Source: Polaribacter butkevichii
GTDB taxonomy: Bacteria; Bacteroidota; Bacteroidia; Flavobacteriales; Flavobacteriaceae
Assembly (NCBI RefSeq): GCF_038024105.1
Contig: NZ_CP150661.1
Coordinates: forward strand, 1,569,001 to 1,633,000
DNA length: 64,000 nucleotides
Reading direction: 5' to 3'
In this document: in pieces, positions 6,774-16,418 of the stretch
Layout of the letters: the number at the start of each line of letters is the position of its first letter
How positions within the stretch are numbered: the first letter of the stretch is position 1
Program-made: the position numbers and the translations under genes
The notes under the pieces: generated by a model
Databases searched by the model: none
Seen by the model: only the letters and a program-made list of their open reading frames with translations
What the model was told of the DNA's origin: nothing

Positions 6774-9700
6774 ATGAGTACACCATCATATATAGAAGAT
6801 AATGTTTCTCAAATACCAGCATTGCAACTACTCATTAATATGGGGTATAACTATGTATCTCCAAAGCAAGCAGAACAATGGAGGGGCGGAAAGGCACAAG
6901 TTTTATTTACAGAAGTGTTACGCAAACAATTACAGAAGATCAATAAAATTAATCGTCGTGGTAAGCAATATGCCTTTTCAGATGCTAACATTAACTCAGC
7001 TGTTTTAGCAGTAAAAGATCTACCTATACAAGATGGTTTTATCAACGCAAACAAAGCCTTTTACGATTTAATTACTTTAGGTAAAGCTTTTGAGCAAAGT
7101 ATTGATGGCGATAAAAAAAGCCATAATATAAATTTTATAGACTGGAAAAAACCTGAGAACAACGTGTATCACGTAACCGAAGAGTTTCCTGTATTAAGAA
7201 CCGCTAGAACAGATACCTACAGACCAGATTTAGTGTTGTTTATTAATGGAATTCCTTCTGTTATTATAGAATGTAAAAGCCCTTCTTTAGGTGGCACAAA
7301 ACCTCCAGTAGACTTAGCAATAGAACAGCATATTAGAAATTTTGGCAGTAAAGGTATTCGGTCTTTATACGTGTATTCTAGTTTGTTATTAAGTGTCGCA
7401 ACCAACCAAGGTAAATATGCAACTACAGATACAAGTAAAGAATTTTGGGCAAAATGGACAGAACAATTTACATCTGGAGAAGCCGAAAAAGCATATTGGT
7501 CTAAGTTAAAAAAACTTAAAAACAAATCTTTAGATGAAGACCAAAAGAATATGGTTTTTGAAGAACGTACTGAATATGTACGAAAAACTTTTGATAGCAT
7601 AGACACAGAAGAACGTTTGTTTACAGAACAAGATAAATTACTCTATAATTTATGTCGTCCAGAACGTTTACTAGACTTAATTTTAAACTTCACACTCTAT
7701 GATGATGGTACTAAAAAAGTAGCACGATATCAACAATATTTTGCCGTTAACAACACTATTAATCGTGTCACTAAATTTGATAAAACTGGTAAACGTCAAG
7801 GAGGCGTTATTTGGCATACGCAAGGAAGTGGAAAATCATTGACCATGGTAATGCTTGCGCAAATGTTAGCGTCAAATCCTCATATTTCAAACCCTAAAAT
7901 AATTTTAGTTACAGACCGAGTTGACCTTGATGATCAGATTTCAGATACTTTTAAAAAATGTAAAAAAGAAGTACGTCAAGCTAAGACAGGTGCACACCTT
8001 ACGGAGTTATTAGAAGATAGTAATGACGCAATTATAACAACCATTATCAACAAGTTTGAAGCAGCGGTAAAAAACAACAAGAAACCGTTTACTTCATCAG
8101 ATATTTTTGTGTTAATTGATGAAGGACACAGAACGCAATACGGTACGTTTAACGTAAGTATGCAACGTGTATTTCCTAATGCTTGTTTTCTAGCTTTTAC
8201 AGGTACACCCTTAATGAAAAAAGAAAAAAGTACTGCTAATAAATTTGGAGGCTATATAGGCAAAGCATATACCGTAAAAAATGCTGTTGAAGATGGTGCT
8301 GTAGTACCATTATTATATGAAGGAAGACATACACATATAATGTTAAATGAAGCTCCTTTAAATACCTACTTTGAAAAACTAGTAGAGCGTAATAATCTTT
8401 CAGAACGTGGGCGTGCAAAGTTGAAACAAAAATTCAATACTGTAAATGAATTGAATAAAGCAGATGAAGTTATTATGTGCAGAGCATTAGACATTAGCGA
8501 GCATTATACAGCATTTTTTCAAACACATAATGACAATTATAAACCAAAAGCACAATTAGTAGCACCAACCATAAAAGCAGCTTTAAAATACAAAGAATTT
8601 TTAGATGAAATCGGAATGGTGGATTCTGAGGTTGTAGTAACGCAATCTGACCAAAGAGAAGGAACAGAAGATGGTTATTTTAATGAAAACGAAGACAAAA
8701 GAAGAGAAGACACCTATCTCAATGCGATGATAGATAAGTATGGTGATCTAAAGAAATACGAAAAAAGTATCATCAATCAGTTTAAAAAACGTGATAAACC
8801 AGAAATACTAATAGTTGTTGCAAAGCTTTTAACTGGTTTTGATGCACCAAACAATACCGTTTTATATTTATGCCGTTCGCTTAAAGAACACACATTACTA
8901 CAAGCCATAGCACGTGTAAATCGTGTTTATCCTGGTAAAGATTATGGTTATATTGTAGATTATTATGGTAATCTTGAAAATTTGGATACTGCTTTAAGTA
9001 CCTATTCAAATTTAAATGGATTTGAAGAAGAAGACTTAGAAGGCACACTAACCAATATTAAAGATGAGATTGCCAAACTACCGCAGGCACACTCAGAATT
9101 GTGGGATATTTTTAAAACTTTAAAAGGAAAACATTTAGAAACAACTGCATATGAAGAACACTTGTCGCCTGAAGACGTAAGAAACAAGTTTTATACTAAA
9201 GTGTCTCAGTTCGCAAGACTTTTAAAACTAGCACTTTCTTCAGTAGATTTTGTTACCAATACAGATAAAAAGAAGATAGACAACTACAAGCGAGATGCAA
9301 AGTTCTTTTTGAAATTACGTGTAGATGTTACTAGACGTTACAATGATGATATTGCATATAAAGAGTTTGAACCACAAATTCAGAAACTTATTAATAAGCA
9401 TATTACAACTGATGGCGAAGTGATGAAAATCACAGAGCTGGTTGATATATTTAACAAAGAAGAACGTGATGCACAGGTAGAAAATATTAAAGGGAAAGCT
9501 GCTCAAGCAGATCATATTGCTAGTAGAACAGTTAAGGCTATCAATATAAAGATGCAGGAAGACCCTATTTATTATAGAAAACTGGCAGACCTTATTAAAG
9601 AAACTATTGCAGCCTACCATCAAAGACGTATAGACGAAGCTGAATACTTAAAAAAAACTAAAGAATACCAAGATGAATTTTTTAATGGTCGCTCTAAAGA

Positions 9701-10028
9701 TGCTCCAGAAGAATTAGCAGATAACACAGTGGCTATAGCTTTTTATAATTATAGCTGCTCGGTTTTTGAAGATGTTGAATTATTAAAAACACCATTCCAT
9801 ATTGAAATAAGTTTAGCTATTGATAATATAGTGAAAGAACATATTTATCTAAATGAAAAAAAGATAATTGACTGGCATAAAAACGAAGATATTACAGGGA
9901 AAATCAATATAGAGTTAGGTGATGCTATTTATGATTTACATCAAAAATTCGATTTAGATACAGATTGGGGTAAGATAGATTACCTTATTGAAGAATGTAT
10001 AAAAATAGCCATTGAAAAGTATAAATAA
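6774..10028 (+). CDS. hsdR: Type I restriction endonuclease subunit
   Basis: A 1084-residue HsdR, the ATP-dependent translocase and nuclease of the type I complex. The N-terminal nuclease domain carries the PD-(D/E)xK residues Asp152, Glu166 and Lys168 (RPDLVLF then IIECK). The superfamily 2 motor follows, with Walker A GSGKS (351-355), DEGH (449-452) and late helicase motifs (LLTGFDAP, ARVNR). The long C-terminal helical region binds HsdM. All catalytic residues are present, so restriction should be functional. It is separated from hsdM/S by the DUF3800 and BECR-like genes and by small RNA B, and is followed 3 nt later by a metalloprotease gene. Confidence 0.95.
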   Translation: MSTPSYIEDNVSQIPALQLLINMGYNYVSPKQAEQWRGGKAQVLFTEVLRKQLQKINKINRRGKQYAFSDANINSAVLAVKDLPIQDGFINANKAFYDLITLGKAFEQSIDGDKKSHNINFIDWKKPENNVYHVTEEFPVLRTARTDTYRPDLVLFINGIPSVIIECKSPSLGGTKPPVDLAIEQHIRNFGSKGIRSLYVYSSLLLSVATNQGKYATTDTSKEFWAKWTEQFTSGEAEKAYWSKLKKLKNKSLDEDQKNMVFEERTEYVRKTFDSIDTEERLFTEQDKLLYNLCRPERLLDLILNFTLYDDGTKKVARYQQYFAVNNTINRVTKFDKTGKRQGGVIWHTQGSGKSLTMVMLAQMLASNPHISNPKIILVTDRVDLDDQISDTFKKCKKEVRQAKTGAHLTELLEDSNDAIITTIINKFEAAVKNNKKPFTSSDIFVLIDEGHRTQYGTFNVSMQRVFPNACFLAFTGTPLMKKEKSTANKFGGYIGKAYTVKNAVEDGAVVPLLYEGRHTHIMLNEAPLNTYFEKLVERNNLSERGRAKLKQKFNTVNELNKADEVIMCRALDISEHYTAFFQTHNDNYKPKAQLVAPTIKAALKYKEFLDEIGMVDSEVVVTQSDQREGTEDGYFNENEDKRREDTYLNAMIDKYGDLKKYEKSIINQFKKRDKPEILIVVAKLLTGFDAPNNTVLYLCRSLKEHTLLQAIARVNRVYPGKDYGYIVDYYGNLENLDTALSTYSNLNGFEEEDLEGTLTNIKDEIAKLPQAHSELWDIFKTLKGKHLETTAYEEHLSPEDVRNKFYTKVSQFARLLKLALSSVDFVTNTDKKKIDNYKRDAKFFLKLRVDVTRRYNDDIAYKEFEPQIQKLINKHITTDGEVMKITELVDIFNKEERDAQVENIKGKAAQADHIASRTVKAINIKMQEDPIYYRKLADLIKETIAAYHQRRIDEAEYLKKTKEYQDEFFNGRSKDAPEELADNTVAIAFYNYSCSVFEDVELLKTPFHIEISLAIDNIVKEHIYLNEKKIIDWHKNEDITGKINIELGDAIYDLHQKFDLDTDWGKIDYLIEECIKIAIEKYK

Positions 10029-10031
10029 GTC

Positions 10032-10739
10032 ATGGAGTTAAAAAGTATTCCATACGGTAATTCTAGAATTGATTTTTGCTTAAAGCGAAATGAAAGGAAG
10101 ACGCTAGGTATTAAGGTGTATCCAGATGGTTCAACGGTTGTCACAGCACCAATAGAAACGCCTTATGAAAAAGTAACTGAAAAAGTAAAGTCTAAAGCTC
10201 AATGGATAGATAAGCAAAAAGAATTCTTTATGTTATTTGAACCTAGAGCAAAAGAAAAGCTATATGAAAGTGGAGAAAGCCATTTGTATCTAGGTAAAAA
10301 TTATAGATTAAAAATAAATGAATCAAATACTAATTCAGTCAAGCTAAAAGGAGGCTATATCTTAATTAACACAAAAGATAAAAATAATAAAAAAGCTATT
10401 GAAAAAGAACTGAAAGAGTGGTACAAATCTAAAGCTATTATACATTTTCAAAATCTTTTTGAAAATAGATTAGAATTAGCTAAAGAACTATCAGAAAAAG
10501 ATACTTCATTAAACTATAAATGGTTTAATAACCGATGGGGAAGTTGCTTTAAAGATGGAACAATTAGTTTAAATTTAGATTTAATTAAGTCTCCAAAAGA
10601 ATGTATAGATTATGTAATCGTACACGAGATATGTCATTTAGCACATCATAACCATAGTAATAAATTCTATAATCTTTTAGATAAAAAACTACCTAATTGG
10701 AAAGATTCAAAAGAAAAGCTGGAGAAACTTTTATCTTAA
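10032..10739 (+). CDS. YgjP-like zinc metallopeptidase (DUF45)
   Basis: A 235-residue protein of the YgjP/DUF45 metalloprotease family. It contains the family segment WFNNRWGSCF followed by VHEICHLAHHNHSNKFY, where HEICH (198-202) and a downstream His bind zinc. The N-terminal half is a beta-rich domain typical of the family. It starts 3 nt after hsdR, so it is the last gene of the restriction operon. YgjP homologues next to hsdR are common in type I loci; proteolytic control of HsdR, as ClpXP does in enterobacteria, is an attractive but untested idea. Confidence 0.88.
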   Translation: MELKSIPYGNSRIDFCLKRNERKTLGIKVYPDGSTVVTAPIETPYEKVTEKVKSKAQWIDKQKEFFMLFEPRAKEKLYESGESHLYLGKNYRLKINESNTNSVKLKGGYILINTKDKNNKKAIEKELKEWYKSKAIIHFQNLFENRLELAKELSEKDTSLNYKWFNNRWGSCFKDGTISLNLDLIKSPKECIDYVIVHEICHLAHHNHSNKFYNLLDKKLPNWKDSKEKLEKLLS

Positions 10740-10785
10740 CTAGAGTTACATCCAAATTGAAAGAAACGAGATAATTATTTACATC

Positions 10786-10819
10786 AAAAAAAACACCCAA
10801 TTCTAATAGAATTGGGTGT
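10786..10819 (-). terminator. Terminator downstream of tRNA-Ser
   Basis: A perfect 11-bp stem (ACACCCAATTC / GAATTGGGTGT, 10793-10819) with a 5-nt loop. The A8 run at 10786-10793 becomes a T-tract on the minus strand, so it ends leftward transcription from tRNA-Ser. It may also serve weakly as the end of the hsd operon. Confidence 0.65.
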
Positions 10820-10831
10820 AATATTGGGTGT
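10793..10831. repeat. Clustered ATTGGGTGT words at the island / tRNA-Ser junction
   Basis: ATTGGGTGT occurs at 10811-10819 and 10823-10831 as a direct repeat 12 bp apart, and inverted (ACACCCAAT) at 10793-10801. The cluster is 36 bp from the 3' end of tRNA-Ser. Such clustered short repeats beside a tRNA 3' end resemble arm-type binding sites of tyrosine integrases; one pair also forms the terminator stem, so this is suggestive only. Confidence 0.45.
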
Positions 10832-10866
10832 CAAACTCACAACTAACTGATTGTCAATTGACATTG

Positions 10867-10951
10867 CGGAGAAAGAGGGATTCGAACCCCCGGACCTGTT
10901 ACAGTCAATAGTTTTCAAGACTACCGCATTCGACCGCTCTGCCATTTCTCC
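10867..10951 (-). tRNA. tRNA-Ser(TGA)
   Basis: The minus strand folds into a class II tRNA: 7-bp acceptor GGAGAAA/TTTCTCC, anticodon loop CTTGAAA with anticodon TGA, a long variable arm and a T-loop GGTTCGAATCC. The discriminator is G, as in serine tRNAs, and CCA is not encoded (CAA follows). Its 3' end faces the mobile island. Confidence 0.93.
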
Positions 10952-10986
10952 AGTGTGTCTCATCAGGTATTCCCTGAATGCGGCTG

Positions 10987-10994
10987 CAAATATA
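10987..10994 (-). promoter_or_regulatory. -7 box of tRNA-Ser
   Basis: TATATTTG on the minus strand matches TAnnTTTG, 36 nt upstream of the mature tRNA 5' end. No well-spaced TTG is visible. The rest of the 246-bp gap to aroC (10952-11197) shows nothing except this and the aroC box. Confidence 0.45.
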
Positions 10995-11164
10995 GAAAGG
11001 TTTTTTAGTTTAAAAAAACAAAAAATGATTTTTTTTTATTTTTTTTTTGAATATCATTCATAATAGTTCATATCTCTCTATAAATCAAGTATTCTAAATA
11101 ATATTATTTTTTTAGAAATCATTACAAAAATGTGTAAATATAGAATTCTTGTATACTAGTTTAT

Positions 11165-11172
11165 TATATTTG
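11165..11172 (+). promoter_or_regulatory. -7 box of aroC
   Basis: TATATTTG matches TAnnTTTG 26 nt before the aroC ATG. The nearest TTG upstream is only 13 nt away, so the -33 element is unclear. Confidence 0.4.
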
Positions 11173-11197
11173 TCTTCATTATTCTAATTATATAATT

Positions 11198-12262
11198 ATG
11201 TCATTTAATTCCTTTGGAAATTTATTAAAAGTAACAACGTACGGAGAATCTCATGGAACTGCTATTGGAGGGGTTATAGATGGTTTTCCTGCAGGATTAG
11301 CACTAGACTTTGATGCTATTCAAAATGAGTTAAACAGACGTAAACCTGGGCAATCTAAAATTGTAACTCAACGTAAAGAACCTGATACCGTAGAATTTCT
11401 TTCTGGTATTTTTGAAGGAAAAACAACAGGAACTTCTATTGGTTTTATAATTAGAAACACCAATCAGAAATCTAAAGATTACAATCACAATACAAATGTT
11501 TACAGACCTTCTCATGCAGATTATACGTATGATAAAAAGTTTGGAAATAGAGATTATAGAGGTGGCGGAAGAAGTTCTGCTCGTGAAACTGCAAATTGGG
11601 TTGTTGCTGGTGCTTTGGCTAAACAGCTTATTGCTAGCATGAATATTAATGCTTTTACATCTTCTGTAGGTGATATTTTTATAGACAAACCTTATCAAGA
11701 TTTAGATTTTTCTAAAACAGAAAGTAACATTGTTCGTTGTCCGGATGAAACTTCTGCCGAAAAAATGATTACTAGAATACAAGAAATAAGAAAAGCAGGA
11801 GACACCATTGGTGGAACCGTTACTTGTGTTGCACAAAACGTACCTGTTGGCTTAGGCGAACCTATATTTCAGAAATTACATGCGCAATTAGGTAGTGCCA
11901 TGTTATCTATAAATGCTGTAAAGGGTTTTGAATTTGGTAGTGGTTTCTGTGGTGCTAAAATGAAAGGATCTGAGCATAACGATATTTTTAATGCAGATGG
12001 TTCTACTGAATCTAATTTATCTGGTGGAATTCAAGGTGGAATTAGTAACGGAATGGATATTTACTTTAGAGTTGCTTTTAAACCCGTTGCAACCATTATG
12101 AGTTCTCAACAAACCATAAATTCTGAAAACGAAATTACAGAAATTACAGGTAAAGGACGTCATGACCCTTGTGTTGTGCCTAGAGCTGTACCAATTGTAG
12201 AAGCTATGACTGCTTTAGTTTTAGCCGATTTTTGGTTATTAAATAAAACGAGACAAGTCTAA
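11198..12262 (+). CDS. aroC: Chorismate synthase
   Basis: A 354-residue chorismate synthase, which converts 5-enolpyruvylshikimate 3-phosphate to chorismate using reduced FMN, the last shikimate step before aromatic amino acids and folate. Signature segments are [14 protein letters not shown] at the N-terminus, the central [11 protein letters not shown] with the catalytic basic residues, and [18 protein letters not shown] near the C-terminus. Length is standard. It is a single-gene unit with its own promoter box and a strong terminator, in chromosomal backbone just beyond the tRNA-Ser boundary of the island. Confidence 0.97.
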   Translation: MSFNSFGNLLKVTTYGESHGTAIGGVIDGFPAGLALDFDAIQNELNRRKPGQSKIVTQRKEPDTVEFLSGIFEGKTTGTSIGFIIRNTNQKSKDYNHNTNVYRPSHADYTYDKKFGNRDYRGGGRSSARETANWVVAGALAKQLIASMNINAFTSSVGDIFIDKPYQDLDFSKTESNIVRCPDETSAEKMITRIQEIRKAGDTIGGTVTCVAQNVPVGLGEPIFQKLHAQLGSAMLSINAVKGFEFGSGFCGAKMKGSEHNDIFNADGSTESNLSGGIQGGISNGMDIYFRVAFKPVATIMSSQQTINSENEITEITGKGRHDPCVVPRAVPIVEAMTALVLADFWLLNKTRQV

Positions 12263-12290
12263 AGAAGTAACCTTCTTTTATGATAATAAA

Positions 12291-12323
12291 AAAACCGAAA
12301 CTTTAAAGAGTTTCGGTTTTTTT
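12291..12323. terminator. Bidirectional terminator between aroC and phytase gene
   Basis: AAACCGAAACT (12292-12302) pairs with AGTTTCGGTTT (12309-12319), flanked by A and T runs on both sides. It therefore works for aroC (plus) and for the convergent TonB receptor/phytase operon (minus). Confidence 0.85.
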
Positions 12324-12341
12324 CTAAAATAATAATACTAA

Positions 12342-13364
12342 TTATTTTAAAATCTTATCTAGATCATAAAAATAAAAATCTCTTTCGTTATTCATTGCAA
12401 CAAATAACCCACTTTTAAAAGTAGCATTTAAAGGTACTGTTACCGCATCACATCCATCGGTTTCTGTTGTGGTTAAATTAACGGCTTTTACAAACGCATT
12501 TGTTTGTCTATCAAATAAGTTAAACTGTCCTTTTTGTTGATCAGAAACAATAAGATAACCTTTTTTGTTTTCTAGTTTGGCAATCGCTATTCCTTCGATA
12601 TCTTTTAGAAAATACTCACCACCAAAACAGGCAAGCTCTTCATTACCTTTAGATGGTTCTGCATAATATTTACGAATACAGTGCCCTTCATCAGCATAAT
12701 AAACAAAGCCCATTTCTGCATCTAAAGCAATGGCTTCTATTTCTTTTTTTCCACTAAAGTTTCCAAATTTTCTAACCAAAACAGATTTTACTTTATTGTT
12801 ATCCGAAACTAATTTATATTGATATAAATACCCTTCTGTTGGTCCGATTTTTCTACCTACAATTGCGTAAAAACTACCATCAACCGGACTCTTATACATT
12901 GCAATTCCCATTGGCAGTCTATTTTCTATAGTTGTTTCATCTTCAAAAACAGAAAAACCTCCATTATCTAATGGTTTCATATCTGGTATAGAAAACATTC
13001 TAATCTGTTGTTTTTCTCTTTCTGTAAATACCAAAACATCTACTTTTACAGAATCATTTATTGCAAAACCATATGCTACATCTACATTATTAGGCCTTTT
13101 TATATTTCTGATAGTTTTCTCTTCAATAACTTTACCTTGTAAATCGTATGCATAAATGGCTCCATTTGTTTTTTTATCCGTACCAAAAACAATACTTTTT
13201 GACGCGTCTGTTGGATCAATCCATATTGCTGGATCATCGGTATCATTTATAGATTTTTCTGTAATTACATCTGGTGTAATGGCAGGTAACTTACTTTTAG
13301 AATTACAAGATAGTAATAGTAAAACCCCTAAAAATGCTATGATATTTTTGAAATTAAAATTCAT
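12342..13364 (-). CDS. Beta-propeller phytase, lipoprotein
   Basis: A 340-residue alkaline 3-phytase of the BPP class that removes phosphates from myo-inositol hexakisphosphate in a Ca2+-dependent six-bladed propeller. It has a lipoprotein signal (LLLLSC, Cys20), so it is anchored in the envelope, probably at the outer membrane. The family hallmark DDPAIW (43-48) is present, as are the Asp/Glu-rich Ca and phosphate segments (DIEGIAI, TETDGCDAV). Its start is 6 nt after the TonB receptor stop, so both are one operon dedicated to phytate or related organic phosphate, with uptake presumed through the receptor. Confidence 0.9.
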   Translation of the reverse strand: MNFNFKNIIAFLGVLLLLSCNSKSKLPAITPDVITEKSINDTDDPAIWIDPTDASKSIVFGTDKKTNGAIYAYDLQGKVIEEKTIRNIKRPNNVDVAYGFAINDSVKVDVLVFTEREKQQIRMFSIPDMKPLDNGGFSVFEDETTIENRLPMGIAMYKSPVDGSFYAIVGRKIGPTEGYLYQYKLVSDNNKVKSVLVRKFGNFSGKKEIEAIALDAEMGFVYYADEGHCIRKYYAEPSKGNEELACFGGEYFLKDIEGIAIAKLENKKGYLIVSDQQKGQFNLFDRQTNAFVKAVNLTTTETDGCDAVTVPLNATFKSGLFVAMNNERDFYFYDLDKILK

Positions 13365-13370
13365 TTTTCT

Positions 13371-16220
13371 TTATTTTTTAAAAACATCATACTTTAAACC
13401 AAAAGTAATTCTTCTACCATAGTATTCCATTTGCATAGTTCTGTCACTAACTCCTTGGTAATAACGCAAAGGTTGGTTGGTAAGGTTATTTACACCGGCA
13501 TAAATGCTTAAATTTTTATTAATCGTATAGCCTGCGCTAAAATCTAAGAAAAACTGTTTGTCGTAATAACGATCTTCAAAGGCATTCCCTCCTATTTCAT
13601 CTATATAAGCATCAGAAAAATTAGCAGAAAGTCTTAAACTTAACTTATTATCTGCATACCCTAAAGATCCATTTAACATATTAGGTGTTGTATTTGGTAA
13701 ATCTAAATCATCTCTTTCCTCTCCATCTTCATTACGTATTCCGTTGGCATCCGAAGTTAAATAAGTGTAATTAGCGTAAATACTAAGGTTTTTTAAGAAA
13801 CCAGGTAAGAAATCTAATTTTCTTTGAATTGCCAACTCTACACCAAAAATAGAAGCATTGTCTCCGTTTAAAGGTTGATAAACTTCAAAACCTGCTGTAT
13901 CTGCACCAAAATCATTCGTTGTGGTTTCTGATTGAAAAGTGTAAATAAAATCTTTGATATTTTTGTAAAACAACCCTCCTGATAAAATACCAACATTATC
14001 AAAATAAGTTTCTGCCATTACATCAAAATTCATAGAGGTTGTTGGTTTTAAATCAGGATTTCCTAAAAACACTTCTTCATCACCAGTAACTACATCTAAA
14101 GTAGGTGTAATATCTACGTAATTTGGTCTTGCCAATGTATTTGTCCAAGCAAATCTAACTACTGTTTTATCTGAAACATCATATTTAAAATGTACCCCAG
14201 GCATAATATTAGTATAAGAACTCTCTTTTGTTAATGTGCCATCTAAAGTATCTTCATCTAAAATATTATTTCCTGTAGCCGTTAATTTTGTATGCTCTAA
14301 TCGAACACCTGCTAAAACGCTTAATTTATCCGATAACTTTTGATTTGTCATTACATAAGAAGCTAATACGTTTTCTTTTACATTGTAATTTTTACGTAAA
14401 AACTCATCTTCTACCGTATCTCCACTAGTTAAATCTAAAGAACCTAACCATTTTTCGTCTGCAAACAAACCTGCTTGATATTGACTCCCTGCTAAGTAAT
14501 CTGCATCAGAATAGTTTTTAGTAGGTATAGCCGCTAAAGTTGGGTAACTACTTTCTAAATCATATTCAAAGAAATCATTATCTCTTAATTTCGTTTTAAA
14601 ACGACCTCTAAATCCAAACTTTATAAAACCATCTCCATTTCCAAAAAAATCTGAAGGAAGCTCGAAATTAATAAACGTATTAAAATCTTTTTCTTCTGTA
14701 TATTGATTTTCCTCTGTTATTTCTCCATACTCAAAATTAGAAAGGTCATTAAAATCTGATGTATTTACGGCTGTAAATAATGGAAATCTAATATCAGAAA
14801 TATCATTATTGATGTTATACTCTGACTCGAACTCTGCATAACGCTCATGCAATCTTTCTTCGGATGCTTTTGCAAAAGAAGACATCCAATCTATTTTTAA
14901 TGATCCAGCTAAGTGATGACCACCAAGCGTATAATTTTGCATTTTTTGATCTTCTAAACGTCTATTTTTATTTCTGTTGTTATCAATACCTCCTTTAGAT
15001 TGTCTTTTAACTTCTACAGGAAACATGGTTGGTGTATTGTCTGTAATTGTAAAATCTCCAATAAAAATATCTTCCGCATCTAAAATTTCATGTTCTAGTC
15101 TAAAACGATTTTCTCTATCATCTCTCCAATTATACATCGATTTAAAATACAGATTATTATTATCATTCACTTTAAAATCAAAATTTGCAGAAAAACTTCT
15201 ACGAACTCTTTGCACTAAATAAGTTCTTTCTTCAAATACATTTGTATACGGGTTTACATCCATTTCAACTTCATTTCCTAACAGATCGGTATAGGCAAAT
15301 TCATCCGTCCACTCTGCCTCTACATCATCAGAACCAAAATCATTATCATTGATGGTTGCAGAAATCATCCAACCAAATTTTCCGTTTTTAGAACGATCAC
15401 CAACCAAAAAAGAACCATTTAAAATTCTTTTGTTGGTAATTGTGTTTACACCAGAACCTGCTGTTGCCGATAATCGAAATGCTCGTGGTGCTGTTTTTGT
15501 AATTAAGTTAACAGAGCCTCCTAAGGCATCTGCATCCATATCTGGAGTTACTGCCTTGTTAACTTGTATCGATTGTATCATATCCGAAGGAATTAAATCC
15601 ATTTGAACATTTCTATTATCGCCTTCGGCGGATGGAATTCTACTTCCATTAAGTGTAACCGAATTTAATTGAGGAGAAAGTCCTCTAATAATAATATTTC
15701 TTGCCTCACCTTGGTCTACTTGCATTGTAATACCAGGTATTCTTTTTACAGCATCTCCAATATTAGCATCAGGAAATTTACCAATTTGATCTGTAGAAAC
15801 CACATTGGTAATATTTAAATTATTTTTTTGGGTGTTTAGCGCCTTAGACTGGCTGCCTAATCTGTAACTTCTTATTTGAACAACATCTAAAGCTATACTT
15901 TCTGAAATTAACTCTAAATGAAGGTTGGTGGTTTCATTTTCTTTTACCACAACTTCCTCTTTAATATCCTTATAACCTAAATAAGTAATTTTTAGAGTAT
16001 ATTTTCCAGAAGGAATTGCAACAATAGTAAATTTTCCATCAAAATTAGAGATATCTCCTTTTCTTAAAGACTCTAAAACAATATTTGCTCCAGGTACATA
16101 AAATCCATCTTTATCGGTTATTACACCTTGTATCTTACCCGTTTGGGCAATTGTTTTAAATGCGCTTAACGATAAAAATATCGTTAAAATAAATAACTTT
16201 AAATAACTGTATTGTTTCAT
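13371..16220 (-). CDS. TonB-dependent receptor (phytase-linked)
   Basis: A 949-residue outer-membrane receptor. The signal peptide covers about residues 1-25 (ending IAQ), followed by a carboxypeptidase-regulatory-like domain (about 28-115), a plug (about 130-250 with VKRIPGITM and RGLSPQLNSV) and a 22-strand-type barrel ending in a hydrophobic C-terminal strand (RRITFGLKYDVFKK). It resembles the Xanthomonas/Caulobacter-type TonB receptors rather than SusC: no SusD partner follows. The downstream phytase lipoprotein suggests it imports inositol phosphates or their breakdown products. Transport depends on TonB-ExbBD encoded elsewhere. Confidence 0.92.
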   Translation of the reverse strand: MKQYSYLKLFILTIFLSLSAFKTIAQTGKIQGVITDKDGFYVPGANIVLESLRKGDISNFDGKFTIVAIPSGKYTLKITYLGYKDIKEEVVVKENETTNLHLELISESIALDVVQIRSYRLGSQSKALNTQKNNLNITNVVSTDQIGKFPDANIGDAVKRIPGITMQVDQGEARNIIIRGLSPQLNSVTLNGSRIPSAEGDNRNVQMDLIPSDMIQSIQVNKAVTPDMDADALGGSVNLITKTAPRAFRLSATAGSGVNTITNKRILNGSFLVGDRSKNGKFGWMISATINDNDFGSDDVEAEWTDEFAYTDLLGNEVEMDVNPYTNVFEERTYLVQRVRRSFSANFDFKVNDNNNLYFKSMYNWRDDRENRFRLEHEILDAEDIFIGDFTITDNTPTMFPVEVKRQSKGGIDNNRNKNRRLEDQKMQNYTLGGHHLAGSLKIDWMSSFAKASEERLHERYAEFESEYNINNDISDIRFPLFTAVNTSDFNDLSNFEYGEITEENQYTEEKDFNTFINFELPSDFFGNGDGFIKFGFRGRFKTKLRDNDFFEYDLESSYPTLAAIPTKNYSDADYLAGSQYQAGLFADEKWLGSLDLTSGDTVEDEFLRKNYNVKENVLASYVMTNQKLSDKLSVLAGVRLEHTKLTATGNNILDEDTLDGTLTKESSYTNIMPGVHFKYDVSDKTVVRFAWTNTLARPNYVDITPTLDVVTGDEEVFLGNPDLKPTTSMNFDVMAETYFDNVGILSGGLFYKNIKDFIYTFQSETTTNDFGADTAGFEVYQPLNGDNASIFGVELAIQRKLDFLPGFLKNLSIYANYTYLTSDANGIRNEDGEERDDLDLPNTTPNMLNGSLGYADNKLSLRLSANFSDAYIDEIGGNAFEDRYYDKQFFLDFSAGYTINKNLSIYAGVNNLTNQPLRYYQGVSDRTMQMEYYGRRITFGLKYDVFKK

Positions 16221-16243
16221 TTTAATAATAGTTTATAATGAAA

Positions 16244-16251
16244 CAAAAGTA
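16244..16251 (-). promoter_or_regulatory. -7 box of TonB receptor operon
   Basis: TACTTTTG on the minus strand matches TAnnTTTG, 23 nt upstream of the receptor start codon. No TTG at the -33 position is seen, which could mean an activator is needed. Confidence 0.4.
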
Positions 16252-16381
16252 TTTATAGCGGCGTTTTAAAATGATTAACTAAATGAAAACAAAAAGATAA
16301 TTCTTTAACCAAAAAATACATTTTTAACGTTGAAGTAATTATAATTTTACGTTTTTATAGCCTTTTAAATTTTGTATAAAT

Positions 16382-16410
16382 AAAAAAAGACTGCCTATTT
16401 AGCAGTCTTT
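16382..16410 (-). terminator. Terminator after the rpoBC / DUF3467 unit
   Basis: AAAGACTGC (16386-16394) pairs with GCAGTCTTT (16402-16410). The A7 run at 16382-16388 gives a T-tract on the minus strand, ending the DUF3467 transcript. Confidence 0.8.
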
Positions 16411-16418
16411 ATATTTTT

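Noticed and set aside
10851..11063. 70-residue plus-strand ORF beside aroC
   Set aside because: It reads through the antisense of tRNA-Ser and ends in low-complexity T-rich sequence, so it is not a gene.
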